Shown: in pieces, positions 41,053 through 50,541 of the stretch | How positions within the stretch are numbered: the first letter of the stretch is position 1 | Layout: each line of letters starts with the position of its first letter | Assembly (NCBI GenBank): GCA_001570385.1 | Contig: BBYL01000007.1 | Location: 496,001-560,000 of the forward strand | Length of the DNA stretch: 64,000 nt | Source: Microtetraspora glauca | GTDB lineage: Bacteria; Actinomycetota; Actinomycetes; Streptosporangiales; Streptosporangiaceae | Direction: 5' to 3' | Translations under genes and position numbers: made by a program | The notes under the pieces: generated by a model | Told to the model about the DNA's origin: nothing | The model's database searches: none | What the model saw: only the letters and a program-made list of their open reading frames with translations

Positions 41053-41090
41053 TCGTGACCTCGTACTCCGCCGTGAGTGCGAGGTCACGA
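41053..41090 (+). terminator. sucCD terminator hairpin
   Basis: TCGTGACCTCG and CGAGGTCACGA form a perfect 11-bp stem with a 16-nt loop, followed by TCGTTT. Confidence 0.75.
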
Positions 41091-41151
41091 TCGTTTACGG
41101 GCCCGGATGGGCGCGCGCCCCGATTCGCGGCCGGGCATCGCCCGCCTGGGG

Positions 41152-42840
41152 ATGATCATGCCAAATCGGGCGGGACTGGGCGTGGCGACGTGGCGAAAGC
41201 CGTACCGGCTGGGACCATGGGGTAGCGTGACGGCCTTTCTCGACCAGCTACGGACAGCCCCCCGTGCCGTCCTCAGCCGCTTCCCCAAAGGCGACGACGA
41301 CGAGACCCGCCGGCCGCTCCCCGTGTCGGGCATGCTCGCCGGAGCGGGCACTCTCGGCGTCGGCCTGGCCGTACTGACCACCCTCACCCTGATCGGCTGG
41401 GCGGCCGCCCCGCGCGGCGCGTTCGGCCAGGGACTGCCCGGCGTCTTCCGCGCCGCGTGCCAGCTCTGGCTCGCCGCCCACCACGCCGGGTTCGCGATCC
41501 CCGGGGGACGGGTCGGCCTGCTGCCGCTCGGCCTGACGATCCTGCCCGGCGCGCTGCTCTACCGGGCGGGGCTGTGGATGGCCCGTGACGCCGACCTCCG
41601 GCTGCGCATGCCGGCCCGGCTGCCCAAGGGGACGCCGCGCGACGTCGAGAACGCCAGGCGCCGGGCCCAGCTCGCGCTCGTCGCCCAGGCCGGGATCTCG
41701 CTGGCCGCGCCGTACGCGCTGCTCGCCGGGATGATCGCGCTCGTCGCCCAGAACGAGGTCACCCAGCCGTTCCTCGGAGAGGCGCTGGCCAGCCACCTCG
41801 TGCTCGCGTTCCTGGCCGGTTCGCTGGCCACCGCCCGCACGATCGGGCCGTGGAAGTCGATGCTGCGCCTGCTCCCCGACCGCACCCGCTCGGTCGTCGC
41901 CGGTACGGCCGTCGCACTGTCGATCATGCTGGTGACCGGGATGCTGCTGGTCCTCGGGGCCATCGCGGTGAACTTCGGGGAGATCCAGCGGCTGTCGGAG
42001 ATGCTCAGCCCCGGGTTCGTCGGCGGCCTCCTGCTGCTGCTGGTCGAGGGGCTCTACCTGGTCAACGCCGCGATCTGGGGCATGTCGTACATCGCGGGGC
42101 CGGGGTTCGCCATCGGCACGGGCACGCTCGTCGCGCCGACCGGAGTGAAGCTGAGCGCCGTCCCCACCGTGCCGCTGCTCGGCGCGCTGCCGGAGCCGGG
42201 CGTCGCCCCGCCGTGGATCATGGGGGTGATCGCGCTGCCGTTCCTGGCCGGGGCGGTCGCCGGCGTGGTCGTGGCCCGCGTCGCCCCGACGCCGACGATC
42301 GAGGCCGCCCCGCTCTGGGGATTCGGCTGCGGTCTGACCTCGGGCGCGATGGCGGGGCTGCTCGCGGCGCTCTCCGGCGGCCCCCTCGGCGGCGCCCGGC
42401 TGTCCGCCGTCGGGCCGTCACCGTGGGAGGTGGCGCTGTCGGTGGCGCTCGAGGTCGGCGTGGCGGCGGGCATCTCCGCCGGCATCGCCAACTGGTGGCT
42501 GATCTCCCGCCGGCCGGCGACCCCGGAGCCGGTACGCAAGGCGGGCGCCGTGATCGCCAAGGCGGCGGGGAAGGTCAGGCGCGCCGAGAAGGGCAAGGCG
42601 GCCCGCGCCCTTCCCGGCCACTGGCTGGACGCGACCGAGGCCGACACCCAGCCCATCCCGGTGATCAAGGATGACTGGACCGACGAGCACGCCGCCGCGG
42701 CGGCGGAGACGTTCGCCGCGATCCGGGCCGCCCGCTCAGAGCCGGTACGGCCGCCGCGCAACGACATCGTGGACGAGTCCGACGATCGCGGCGGCCACGT
42801 GATCTATGTCGACCCCTACGCCTGGGAACGCGACTCCTAG
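41152..42840 (+). CDS. perM: Cell division protein PerM-like membrane protein (DUF6350)
   Basis: A large polytopic membrane protein with about ten hydrophobic helices and a hydrophilic C-terminal tail. The order sucC-sucD-perM-purN-purH is as in mycobacteria, where PerM is a membrane protein supporting cell division under stress. The assignment rests on this synteny and on membrane topology. The start is uncertain: ATG 41152 is given, but GTG 41227 also precedes conserved-looking sequence (T-A-F-L-D-Q-L). Neither has a clear ribosome binding site. Anything in frame before 41152 looks non-coding. Confidence 0.8.
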   Translation: MIMPNRAGLGVATWRKPYRLGPWGSVTAFLDQLRTAPRAVLSRFPKGDDDETRRPLPVSGMLAGAGTLGVGLAVLTTLTLIGWAAAPRGAFGQGLPGVFRAACQLWLAAHHAGFAIPGGRVGLLPLGLTILPGALLYRAGLWMARDADLRLRMPARLPKGTPRDVENARRRAQLALVAQAGISLAAPYALLAGMIALVAQNEVTQPFLGEALASHLVLAFLAGSLATARTIGPWKSMLRLLPDRTRSVVAGTAVALSIMLVTGMLLVLGAIAVNFGEIQRLSEMLSPGFVGGLLLLLVEGLYLVNAAIWGMSYIAGPGFAIGTGTLVAPTGVKLSAVPTVPLLGALPEPGVAPPWIMGVIALPFLAGAVAGVVVARVAPTPTIEAAPLWGFGCGLTSGAMAGLLAALSGGPLGGARLSAVGPSPWEVALSVALEVGVAAGISAGIANWWLISRRPATPEPVRKAGAVIAKAAGKVRRAEKGKAARALPGHWLDATEADTQPIPVIKDDWTDEHAAAAAETFAAIRAARSEPVRPPRNDIVDESDDRGGHVIYVDPYAWERDS

Positions 42841-42857
42841 GAGCCGGGAGGGGCGGC

Positions 42858-43271
42858 CTAGTTCGGGAAGGGAAGGTTCGCCGGCCAGGCGACGCCGAGC
42901 CGTCGTTCCACGGCGCTCTTGAGCTCGTTCAGGCAGTCGTGTGCCGCGGTGACCGTCCCCGCGCCCTTCCCGCACTCCACGTACGCGTTGAGCTCGGCGG
43001 AGAAGAAGAGCTGGGTGGCCATCAGCAGCCCTCCGAACAGGAACGAGACGACCGCGATGACGAGGCCGGAGGCCGCCGCGCCCACGGGGCGGCGTGCCCG
43101 GCTCAGCGTCCTGACGTCACGGAACGCGACCGCGAGACCGAAGATCGACAGTGCCAATCCGGCGGCGGGCAGCATGAACGTGCAGATCAGCGCCGCGAGG
43201 GCGAGCAACAACGCCCGGCGGCCCCCCAGGTCGGATGCCGGCGTCTGCAGTGGTGCCGTCACGATCTCCAC
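42858..43271 (-). CDS. DUF4190-like small membrane protein
   Basis: A 137-aa protein with two helices near the N-terminus (about 18-46), one near 60-85, and a short soluble C-terminal domain containing two cysteines (C-G-K and D-C-L-N-E-L). The layout resembles DUF4190-type membrane proteins. GTG 43271 is chosen because GGAAGG lies upstream. The gene is convergent with perM and divergent from purN. The function is unknown. Confidence 0.7.
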   Translation of the reverse strand: MEIVTAPLQTPASDLGGRRALLLALAALICTFMLPAAGLALSIFGLAVAFRDVRTLSRARRPVGAAASGLVIAVVSFLFGGLLMATQLFFSAELNAYVECGKGAGTVTAAHDCLNELKSAVERRLGVAWPANLPFPN

Positions 43272-43418
43272 CTTTGCCTTCCGCGCTTTTCCCCGCCACC
43301 GCGCCCCGGCATTTCGCCGGGCCGCCTTCGAATCCGGTGACCGGAGCCCGATAACCTTTCTACCGGCGAGGGACTGCTGCCTGCGCCCTCTCACAGCCTT
43401 CCCGAAGGAGTCCGCCCG

Positions 43419-44051
43419 GTGCCATCCGGACCGCACCATCCGACAGAGGCCGCCCGGCTCGTGGTTCTCGTCTCCGGTTCCGGGACCAACCTACAAGCCC
43501 TTCTCGACGCCGCGGCGGCCCCGTCGTTCGGCGCCGCGATCGTCGCGGTCGGCGCGGACCGTGACGGCATCGAAGGACTGGCCCGTGCCGAGCGCGCCGG
43601 GATCCCCGTGTTCGTCGAGCGGGTGGGCGACCACGCCACACGCGACGAGTGGGACGAGGCGCTCGCCGGGAAGATCGCCGCGTACAAGCCCGACCTCGTG
43701 GTCTCCGCCGGTTTCATGAAGATCCTCGGCCGTCGTGTCCTCGGCTCCTTCCCGGTGGTCAACACGCATCCGGCGCTGCTGCCCTCCTTCCCGGGCGCCC
43801 ACGCCGTACGGGACGCCCTCGCGTACGGCGTCCGCGTCACCGGCTGCACGGTCCACCTGGTCGACGCGGGAGTCGACACCGGCCCCGTGATCGCGCAGGA
43901 GGCGGTGGCCGTACGCGACGGGGACGACGAGGACACGCTGCACGAGCGGATCAAGACCGTCGAGCGCAGGCTGCTCGTCGAGATCGTCGGGCGCATGGCA
44001 CGCGAGGGCTGGACGGTCTCCGGCCGGCGGGTACGCCTGGGGCGTGCCTGA
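43419..44051 (+). CDS. purN: Phosphoribosylglycinamide formyltransferase
   Basis: Transfers the formyl group from 10-formyl-tetrahydrofolate to GAR in purine synthesis. The phosphate loop G-S-G-T-N is at residues 20-24. Catalytic Asn115 and His117 lie in N-T-H-P-A-L-L-P-S-F, and Asp153 in H-L-V-D-A-G-V-D-T-G-P. At 210 aa it is typical. GTG 43419 follows AAGGAG. It forms an operon with purH 65 bp downstream; folD, which makes the cofactor, follows. Confidence 0.97.
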   Translation: MPSGPHHPTEAARLVVLVSGSGTNLQALLDAAAAPSFGAAIVAVGADRDGIEGLARAERAGIPVFVERVGDHATRDEWDEALAGKIAAYKPDLVVSAGFMKILGRRVLGSFPVVNTHPALLPSFPGAHAVRDALAYGVRVTGCTVHLVDAGVDTGPVIAQEAVAVRDGDDEDTLHERIKTVERRLLVEIVGRMAREGWTVSGRRVRLGRA

Positions 44052-44116
44052 CCGGTTTCCGGGCACGACGACCCAGTGGATGAGCTGGGCGAAAACGGAA
44101 CAGAGAGGATCACGAA

Positions 44117-45658
44117 GTGACCCGCATCGCCATCCGGCGCGCGCTGATCGCGGTATACGACAAGTCCGGGCTCGAAGAGCTGGCCCGGGGCCTGGAGGCG
44201 GCGGGCGTCGAGATCGTCTCAACCGGCGGCACCGCCGCCGCCATCGCGTCGTACGGCGTGCCCGTGACGAAGGTCGAGTCGCTGACCGGCTTCCCGGAGT
44301 GCCTGGACGGCCGGGTCAAGACGCTGCACCCGAGGGTCCACGCGGGGCTGCTGGCCGACGGCGCGAACCCCTCGCACGTCAAGCAGCTCGACGAGCTGGA
44401 GATCGAGCCGTTCCAGCTCGCGGTGGTCAACCTCTACCCGTTCGCCGAGACGGTCGCCTCCGGCGCGTCCGACGCCGAGTGCGTCGAGCAGATCGACATC
44501 GGCGGCCCCGCCATGATCCGCGCGGCGGCCAAGAACCACGGCACGGTCGCGGTCGTCGTCGACCCCCGCGCGTACGACAGCGTGCTCGCGGCCGTGGCCG
44601 AGGGCGGTTTCACCGTCACCGAGCGGAGGCGGCTCGCCGCCGCGGCGTACGCGCACACCGCGGCCTATGACGTGGCGGTGGCCTCCTGGTTCGCGGGCGT
44701 GTACGCGCCCGACGGCGAGTGGCCGTCCTTCATGGGCGCCGCCTGGAAGCTGAAGACGCCGCTGCGCTACGGCGAGAACCCGCATCAGGGGGCCGCGCTC
44801 TACTCCGGCCAGGAGGCCGGTCTGGCGAACGCCGAGCAGCTGCACGGCAAGGAGATGTCCTACAACAACTACGTGGACGCCGACGCGGCGTGGCGTGCGG
44901 CATGGGACTTCGCCGAGCCCTGCGTCGCGATCATCAAGCACGCCAATCCCTGCGGCGTGGCGATCGGCGCGGACGTCGCCGAGGCCCACCGCAAGGCCCA
45001 CGCGTGCGACCCCATCTCGGCGTACGGCGGCGTGATCGCGGTGAACGGCGAGGTCACGCGGGAACTCGCCGAGCAGATCGCTCCGATCTTCACCGAGGTC
45101 GTGGTGGCGCCGTCCTTCGCTCCCGAGGCGCTCGACATCCTCAAGGGGAAGAAGAACATCCGGCTGCTCGCCTGCCCGGCCGGCCCCGGCAACGCGGCCG
45201 AGTTCCGCCGGATCGACGGCGGCCTGCTCGTGCAGACGGTCGACCGGGTGAACGCCCCCGGCGACGACCCGGCGACGTGGGAGCTCAAGGCGGGCGCCGC
45301 CGCGACGGATGAGGTGCTGGCGGACCTCGCCTTCGCCTGGAAGGCGTGCCGCTCGGTGAAGTCCAACGCGATCCTGCTGGCCTCGGAAGGGGCCACCGTG
45401 GGCGTCGGCATGGGCCAGGTCAACCGGGTGGACTCGGCCCGCCTCGCGGTGTCCCGCGCGGGCGAGCGCGCCGCGGGATCGGTCGGCGCGTCCGACGCGT
45501 TCTTCCCGTTCGCCGACGGCCTCCAGGTGCTGGCGGACGCGGGCGTGAAGGCGATCGTCGAGCCGGGCGGTTCGATCCGGGACGAGGAGGTCGTCGCGGC
45601 CGCCGAGGCGGCCGGCATCAGCCTCTACTTCACCGGCACCCGCCACTTCTTCCACTGA
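44117..45658 (+). CDS. purH: Bifunctional AICAR formyltransferase / IMP cyclohydrolase
   Basis: Carries out the last two steps of IMP synthesis. The N-terminal cyclohydrolase domain has S-T-G-G-T-A and V-V-N-L-Y-P-F. The C-terminal formyltransferase has N-P-H-Q-G-A, K274-H275-A-N-P-C-G, S-D-A-F-F-P-F and the terminal T-G-T-R-H-F-x-H. At 513 aa it is full length. GTG 44117 follows an AGAGAGGA ribosome binding site. Confidence 0.98.
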   Translation: MTRIAIRRALIAVYDKSGLEELARGLEAAGVEIVSTGGTAAAIASYGVPVTKVESLTGFPECLDGRVKTLHPRVHAGLLADGANPSHVKQLDELEIEPFQLAVVNLYPFAETVASGASDAECVEQIDIGGPAMIRAAAKNHGTVAVVVDPRAYDSVLAAVAEGGFTVTERRRLAAAAYAHTAAYDVAVASWFAGVYAPDGEWPSFMGAAWKLKTPLRYGENPHQGAALYSGQEAGLANAEQLHGKEMSYNNYVDADAAWRAAWDFAEPCVAIIKHANPCGVAIGADVAEAHRKAHACDPISAYGGVIAVNGEVTRELAEQIAPIFTEVVVAPSFAPEALDILKGKKNIRLLACPAGPGNAAEFRRIDGGLLVQTVDRVNAPGDDPATWELKAGAAATDEVLADLAFAWKACRSVKSNAILLASEGATVGVGMGQVNRVDSARLAVSRAGERAAGSVGASDAFFPFADGLQVLADAGVKAIVEPGGSIRDEEVVAAAEAAGISLYFTGTRHFFH

Positions 45659-45662
45659 CCGC

Positions 45663-45686
45663 CACGGTTATCGGCACGGTTATCGG
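45663..45686 (+). repeat. 12-bp tandem repeat in the purH-folD gap
   Basis: CACGGTTATCGG occurs twice head to tail, followed by a partial third copy, between the purH stop and the folD ribosome binding site. Confidence 0.85.
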
Positions 45687-45701
45687 CACGTTAGGAGACC
45701 A

Positions 45702-46553
45702 ATGAGCGCGCAGACTCTGGACGGCAAGGCGACCGCCGCCAAGATCAAGGCCGATCTCGCCGAGCGGGTGTCGGCTCTGGCCGCCAAGGGGGTCAGGCCC
45801 GGACTGGGCACGATCCTCGTCGGCGACGACCCCGGCAGCCAGATCTATGTCGCGGGCAAGCACCGGGACTGTGCCGAGGTCGGCATCGCCTCGATCCGCG
45901 TGGACCTTCCCGAGACGGCGACCCAGGCCGAGGTGGAGGCCGCGATCGACGAGCTCAACGCCTCGGCGGAGTGCACCGGCTACATCGTGCAGTTGCCGCT
46001 GCCGCGTCACCTCGACACGATGGCGCTGCTGGAGCGGATGGACCCGGCCAAGGACGCCGACGGCCTGCACCCGGTCAACCTCGGCCGCCTCGTGCACATG
46101 GTCGACGCCCCGCTGCCGTGCACGCCGCGCGGCATCGTGCACCTGCTGCAGGAGTACGGCGTGCCGCTCAAGGGGGCGGAGGTCGTCGTGGTCGGGCGCG
46201 GCATCACGGTCGGCCGCTCGCTCGGCCTGCTCCTGACCCGCCGCAGCGAGAACGCCACGGTGACCACCTGCCACACCGGCACGCAGGACCTGGCCTGGCA
46301 CACCCGCAAGGCGGACGTGATCGTGGCCGCGGCCGGAGTGCCGAACCTGATCACGGCGGACATGGTCAAGCCCGGCGCGGCGGTGCTCGACGTGGGCGTC
46401 TCCCGGGTGGACGGCAAGATCGCCGGCGATGTCGCGCTCGACGTGCGGGACGTCGCCGGCTTCGTCGCGCCCAACCCGGGCGGCGTCGGCCCGATGACCC
46501 GCGCGATGCTGCTCACCAACGTGGTCGAGGCGGCCGAGCGCGCGGCCGGCTGA
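45702..46553 (+). CDS. folD: Methylenetetrahydrofolate dehydrogenase / methenyltetrahydrofolate cyclohydrolase
   Basis: Interconverts methylene-, methenyl- and 10-formyl-tetrahydrofolate, supplying the formyl donor for PurN and PurH. Catalytic Lys53 is in [19 protein letters not shown], the dinucleotide loop [10 protein letters not shown] and the terminal [11 protein letters not shown] are present. The loop has G-I-T where G-R-S or S-x-x is usual. ATG 45702 follows AGGAG. It ends at a bidirectional terminator. Confidence 0.97.
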   Translation: MSAQTLDGKATAAKIKADLAERVSALAAKGVRPGLGTILVGDDPGSQIYVAGKHRDCAEVGIASIRVDLPETATQAEVEAAIDELNASAECTGYIVQLPLPRHLDTMALLERMDPAKDADGLHPVNLGRLVHMVDAPLPCTPRGIVHLLQEYGVPLKGAEVVVVGRGITVGRSLGLLLTRRSENATVTTCHTGTQDLAWHTRKADVIVAAAGVPNLITADMVKPGAAVLDVGVSRVDGKIAGDVALDVRDVAGFVAPNPGGVGPMTRAMLLTNVVEAAERAAG

Positions 46554-46587
46554 CCGGCTCGTACGCCCGCGCGTGACCTGTGCCCCG

Positions 46588-46618
46588 CCTGTGCCCGGCC
46601 GTACGAGCCGGGCACGGG
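46588..46618. terminator. Bidirectional terminator between folD and the FHA gene
   Basis: GTGCCCGGC and GCCGGGCAC form a perfect 9-bp stem around a 7-nt loop, extended to 12 bp with one G-T pair, between convergent genes. Confidence 0.75.
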
Positions 46619-46628
46619 CAGGGCCGGG

Positions 46629-47276
46629 TCAGCTGGCGCGGCGGCTCGACGTCGTGGGGGAGTGATGCGCCGGGTCGGTGGCCCGCTGCGTGGGGACCAC
46701 CGGGGTCGGCCGCACGAGACCGAGCGCCACGACCTCGTTGGCCAGCCGGGTGCGCCGGTTGGTCCCCTCGGGGATGCGGAACTTCTGGTAGAGCCGCAGC
46801 AGGTGCTGCTTGACCGCGGCCTCCGTCACCACGAGGTCGTCGGCGATCTCCCGCGCGGTCGCCGGGGCGACGAACGCCTCGTCCGACAGCGCGGGCCGGC
46901 ACAGCGAGGCCAGCACGTCGGCCTCGCGCCGGGTCAGCTCCGGCGCGGCGGCCCTGCGCAGCTCGACCTCGGGGGTGAAGTCCTCACGGGGGATGCCGCC
47001 GACCCGTGCCCGCGCGGCGCCGAAGGAGACCACGTCGCCGTCGTCGAGGACCCTCCGGGCGATCGGCCTGCCGTTCACCCGCGTGCCGTTGCGGGACAGG
47101 CCCAGATCAACGACATACAGGTAGGGTCCGCGCCGGACGAATTCGGCGTGCAGTCGAGACACGCTCGGATCAGTCAGCCGGATGTCGACGCCCCTGCCCC
47201 GACCGATCGTTGTGATCTCGGGGCGCAGCGCTATGACCTCGCCGCTGTCCTCGATCCGAATGAACGGCCCCTCCAC
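46629..47276 (-). CDS. FHA domain protein with C-terminal helix-turn-helix
   Basis: Residues 1 to about 95 form a forkhead-associated domain (I-G-R-G-R-G, S-V-S-R-L-H-A-E-F, S-R-N-G-T-R-V-N-G), which binds phosphothreonine. Residues 110-190 form a LuxR/bacterial-transcriptional-activator-like helix-turn-helix (L-T-R-R-E-A-D-V-L, T-A-R-E-I-A-D-D, V-T-E-A-A-V-K-Q-H-L). The protein probably links Ser/Thr kinase signalling to gene control. A GTG start follows GGAGGAA. It diverges from citrate synthase by 181 bp. A kinase gene lies about 3.3 kb away. Confidence 0.85.
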   Translation of the reverse strand: MEGPFIRIEDSGEVIALRPEITTIGRGRGVDIRLTDPSVSRLHAEFVRRGPYLYVVDLGLSRNGTRVNGRPIARRVLDDGDVVSFGAARARVGGIPREDFTPEVELRRAAAPELTRREADVLASLCRPALSDEAFVAPATAREIADDLVVTEAAVKQHLLRLYQKFRIPEGTNRRTRLANEVVALGLVRPTPVVPTQRATDPAHHSPTTSSRRAS

Positions 47277-47457
47277 GGCAGTTCCTCCCCAGGTAGCCCG
47301 CCGTTACTTTCGCTACAGATCCGGCTTACCCAGACGTGGGGATCGGGAATCTCCTTTGCCGGAAGGAGAATCGCGCTTGAAATTGGTCTGGACCTCTGCG
47401 AGGTGCTTTGCCTGCTCACGGGTAGACTTCGGGCGAAGATAAGCGGAGGAAACACTC

Positions 47458-48579
47458 ATGGCGGACAAGCCCACCAAAGGCCTCGCCGATGTCGTCGCCG
47501 CGTCCACAGCGCTCAGCGACATCGACGGGAAAGCCGGCCGGCTTTTCTATCGCGGCTACGACATCCACGATCTGGCCGGCCGCACCACCTTCGAAGAGAC
47601 CGCGCACCTGCTCCAGCACGGCTCGTTGCCGACACGCGACCAGCTGGCCGCGTACGGGGCGGAGCTCGTTCGGGGCCGTGCCCTCGGGGGGCTGGTCGAG
47701 AGCAACATCCCGGAGATCGCCGGGAAGCAGGCGCCCATGGAGGCGCTGCGCACCCTCGTCTCCCTGGCCGGCGCGGACGATCCGGACAAGGATTCCAACG
47801 CCGCCGACGCCAACCTGCGCAAGGCCGCGCGGCTCACGGCGCAGCAGCCCATCCTGGTCGCCCACTACCACGCGGCCCGCACCGGCGGCTCGATTCCCGA
47901 CGCGGATCCCGAGCTGAGCATCGCGGCGAACTTCCTGTTGCAGATCACCGGGAGGGCGCCGTCACAGCGGGAGGTCGAGATCTTCGACGCCTGCCTGGTG
48001 CTGCACGCCGACCACACGATGAACGCCTCCACGTTCGCCGCCCGTGTCTGCGCCGCGACCCTGTCCGACATGCACTCGGCCATCGTCGCCGCCATCGGCA
48101 CGCTGAAGGGCCCGCTGCATGGAGGCGCGAACGAGCAGGTCATGCGTACGCTGGAAGCGATCGACCCCACCGGGGTCGCGCAGGCCGTACGGGACAGGCT
48201 CGCGGCGGGTGAGAAGATCATGGGCTTCGGGCATCGGGTCTACAAGACGGAGGACCCGCGGGCGACGCATCTGCGGAAGATGTCGCGCGAGCTCGGCGAG
48301 GCGTCGGGCGACGACACCTTCTACCGGATGTCCAAGGAGATGGAGGAGGTCGTCTTCGCGGAGAAGGGCCTGTATCCGAATGTGGACTTCTACGCCGCGA
48401 CGGTCTACCACTACCTCGGCATCCCGACGGATCTGTTCACCCCGGTGTTCTCGGTCAGCCGGATGTCCGGGTGGACCGCGCACGTGATCGAACAGCACGC
48501 CGACAACCGCCTGATCCGCCCGGACAGCGAGTACATCGGAGAGCGCGACCAGAAGTGGACGCCGATCGACGAGCGGTGA
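47458..48579 (+). CDS. Citrate synthase (type II, citrate/2-methylcitrate synthase family)
   Basis: Condenses oxaloacetate with acetyl-CoA. Catalytic histidines are His221 (P-L-H-G-G-A-N-E) and His259 (G-F-G-H-R-V-Y-K), and the C-terminal R-P-D-S-E-Y substrate-binding segment is present. At 373 aa it belongs to the short family that includes 2-methylcitrate synthases, so propionyl-CoA use cannot be excluded. ATG 47458 follows GGAGGA. A possible -10 (TAGACT) lies at 47423. Its closeness to icd groups two consecutive TCA steps. Confidence 0.93.
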   Translation: MADKPTKGLADVVAASTALSDIDGKAGRLFYRGYDIHDLAGRTTFEETAHLLQHGSLPTRDQLAAYGAELVRGRALGGLVESNIPEIAGKQAPMEALRTLVSLAGADDPDKDSNAADANLRKAARLTAQQPILVAHYHAARTGGSIPDADPELSIAANFLLQITGRAPSQREVEIFDACLVLHADHTMNASTFAARVCAATLSDMHSAIVAAIGTLKGPLHGGANEQVMRTLEAIDPTGVAQAVRDRLAAGEKIMGFGHRVYKTEDPRATHLRKMSRELGEASGDDTFYRMSKEMEEVVFAEKGLYPNVDFYAATVYHYLGIPTDLFTPVFSVSRMSGWTAHVIEQHADNRLIRPDSEYIGERDQKWTPIDER

Positions 48580-48668
48580 GCGGCGCGCGAGCGAGCACGC
48601 GACCGTGAGGCCGAGCGGTGAGCGGAATACCGCACTGAAACGAGAAGTGAGGGTCACCATAGGCGCTG

Positions 48669-48950
48669 GTGAGTGTGAGCGGTAAGCCCTGGGGGCCGTA
48701 CCTGCTGGTTGCCGCGGGTACGGCCGCCGGGCTGGGCCTGATCGCCTTCGGCGTCGCCACGTGGGTGGGCGGCGCGGTCATCGGGTTCGCCCTGGTCGCG
48801 GGGGCGGCGCTTCGGCTGATCGTGCCGGACGACCGGGCCGGTCTGCTCGGGGTGCGGACACGCCGGATGGACGCCTTCGTGCTCCTGCTGCTCGGCGCCG
48901 CCCTGGTGGCGGGCTCGTTGAGCCTGCTGCTGCGCCTGCACAGCACCTAG
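48669..48950 (+). CDS. DUF3017 small membrane protein
   Basis: A 93-aa protein with three hydrophobic helices, a W-G-P-Y-L-L-V start and the L-R-L-I-V-P-D-D-R-A-G-L-L-G-V-R motif between helices 2 and 3, typical of DUF3017. In mycobacteria and streptomycetes DUF3017 genes sit near folD. GTG 48669 has no strong ribosome binding site. The function is unknown. Confidence 0.83.
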   Translation: MSVSGKPWGPYLLVAAGTAAGLGLIAFGVATWVGGAVIGFALVAGAALRLIVPDDRAGLLGVRTRRMDAFVLLLLGAALVAGSLSLLLRLHST

Positions 48951-48952
48951 TC

Positions 48953-48971
48953 ACGGGCGCATTACGCCCGT
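48953..48971 (+). terminator. Small hairpin between the DUF3017 gene and icd
   Basis: ACGGGCG and CGCCCGT form a 7-bp stem with a 5-nt loop just after the DUF3017 gene stop. There is no U-tract, so it may only attenuate. Confidence 0.45.
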
Positions 48972-49046
48972 CCGATAGCCTCAACGGCCAGTGAGCCTCA
49001 AAACGGACCGTCTGGCCAGTGTTAGTTCAGAAGGGGAACCACACGC

Positions 49047-50264
49047 ATGCCCAAGATCAAGGTAGCGGGTCCGGTCGTCGAGCTTGACGGCGACGAGATG
49101 ACCCGGATCATCTGGCAGTTCATCAAGGACCAGCTGATCCTTCCCTACCTCGACGTCGACCTGAAGTACTACGACCTCGGCATCGAGCACCGCGACGCCA
49201 CCGACGACCAGGTCACGATCGACGCCGCGAACGCCATCAAGCAGTACGGCGTCGGCGTCAAGTGTGCGACGATCACGCCGGACGAGGCCCGGGTCGAGGA
49301 GTTCGGCCTGAAGAAGATGTGGAAGTCCCCGAACGGGACGATCCGCAACATCCTCGGCGGCGTCATCTTCCGTGAGCCGATCATCATGTCGAACGTGCCG
49401 CGGCTCGTTCCCGGCTGGACCAAGCCGATCGTGGTCGGCCGTCACGCCTTCGGCGACCAGTACCGCGCGACCGACATCAAGGTGCCGGGCGAGGGCACGC
49501 TCACCCTGACCTTCACCCCGAAGGACGGCAGCGAGCCGATCGAGCTCAACGTCTTCGACTTCCCGGGCAGCGGCGTCGCGATGGCGATGTACAACCTGGA
49601 CGACTCGATCCGGGACTTCGCCCGCGCCTCCATGAGGTACGGCCTGGCCCGCAACTTCCCGGTCTACCTGTCGACGAAGAACACGATCCTCAAGGCGTAC
49701 GACGGCCGCTTCAAGGACATCTTCGCCGAGGTCTACGAGACCGAGTTCAAGGCGGAGTTCGACGCCGCCGGCATCACCTACGAGCACCGCCTGATCGACG
49801 ACATGGTCGCCTCCGCGCTCAAGTGGGAGGGCGGCTACGTCTGGGCGTGCAAGAACTACGACGGTGACGTCCAGTCGGACACGGTCGCGCAGGGCTTCGG
49901 CTCGCTCGGTCTGATGACGAGCGTGCTGATGACCCCGGACGGCAGGACCGTCGAGGCCGAGGCCGCGCACGGCACGGTGACCCGGCACTACCGCCAGCAC
50001 CAGCAGGGCAAGCCGACGTCCACCAACCCGATCGCCTCGATCTTCGCGTGGACCCGCGGCCTGCAGCACCGCGGCAAGCTCGACAACCAGCCCGAGGTGA
50101 TCGACTTCGCCGCGAAGCTGGAGCAGGTCTGCGTCGAGACCGTCGAGGGCGGCCAGATGACCAAGGACCTGGCGCTCCTGGTGGGCGGCGACGCCGAGTG
50201 GCTGACCACGCAGGACTTCCTCGCGGCTCTGGACGAGAACCTCAAGAAGAAGATGGCCGGCTGA
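49047..50264 (+). CDS. icd: NADP-dependent isocitrate dehydrogenase (eukaryotic-type)
   Basis: Converts isocitrate to 2-oxoglutarate and CO2 with NADPH formation. The 405-aa homodimeric eukaryotic-type form is recognised by [33 protein letters not shown] and H-G-T-V-T-R-H. ATG 49047 follows AGAAGGGG. A stem-loop with a U-run terminates it. Confidence 0.97.
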   Translation: MPKIKVAGPVVELDGDEMTRIIWQFIKDQLILPYLDVDLKYYDLGIEHRDATDDQVTIDAANAIKQYGVGVKCATITPDEARVEEFGLKKMWKSPNGTIRNILGGVIFREPIIMSNVPRLVPGWTKPIVVGRHAFGDQYRATDIKVPGEGTLTLTFTPKDGSEPIELNVFDFPGSGVAMAMYNLDDSIRDFARASMRYGLARNFPVYLSTKNTILKAYDGRFKDIFAEVYETEFKAEFDAAGITYEHRLIDDMVASALKWEGGYVWACKNYDGDVQSDTVAQGFGSLGLMTSVLMTPDGRTVEAEAAHGTVTRHYRQHQQGKPTSTNPIASIFAWTRGLQHRGKLDNQPEVIDFAAKLEQVCVETVEGGQMTKDLALLVGGDAEWLTTQDFLAALDENLKKKMAG

Positions 50265-50283
50265 TCCCGCCATCCGGTCACGG

Positions 50284-50313
50284 GGCCGCTCGCCTTCATG
50301 GCGGGCGGCCTTT
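50284..50313 (+). terminator. icd intrinsic terminator
   Basis: GGCCGCTCGCC pairs with GGCGGGCGGCC (11 bp, one G-T pair) around loop TTCAT and is followed by TTT. Confidence 0.8.
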
Positions 50314-50541
50314 GCCGTCTCCCTTGCCGTGCCCCGTTTCGCGCCCTTTTCGGGGTCCGCTCTCGCCCGCCTTCCGCGTACCGTGAGGCCCGTTTCCGCG
50401 TCCGTCGTTCCGTGACCGCATGTGGCCTCGTCGTACGCGGGTCACGTCGTGGTCTCGGCGTGGTCTCGGCGGGCTGGGAAACGGGCAACGGAGCCGTAAA
50501 GTTCTCATGGTCGAGACTTTGCCGAATCGTGGGGGCGTGGG

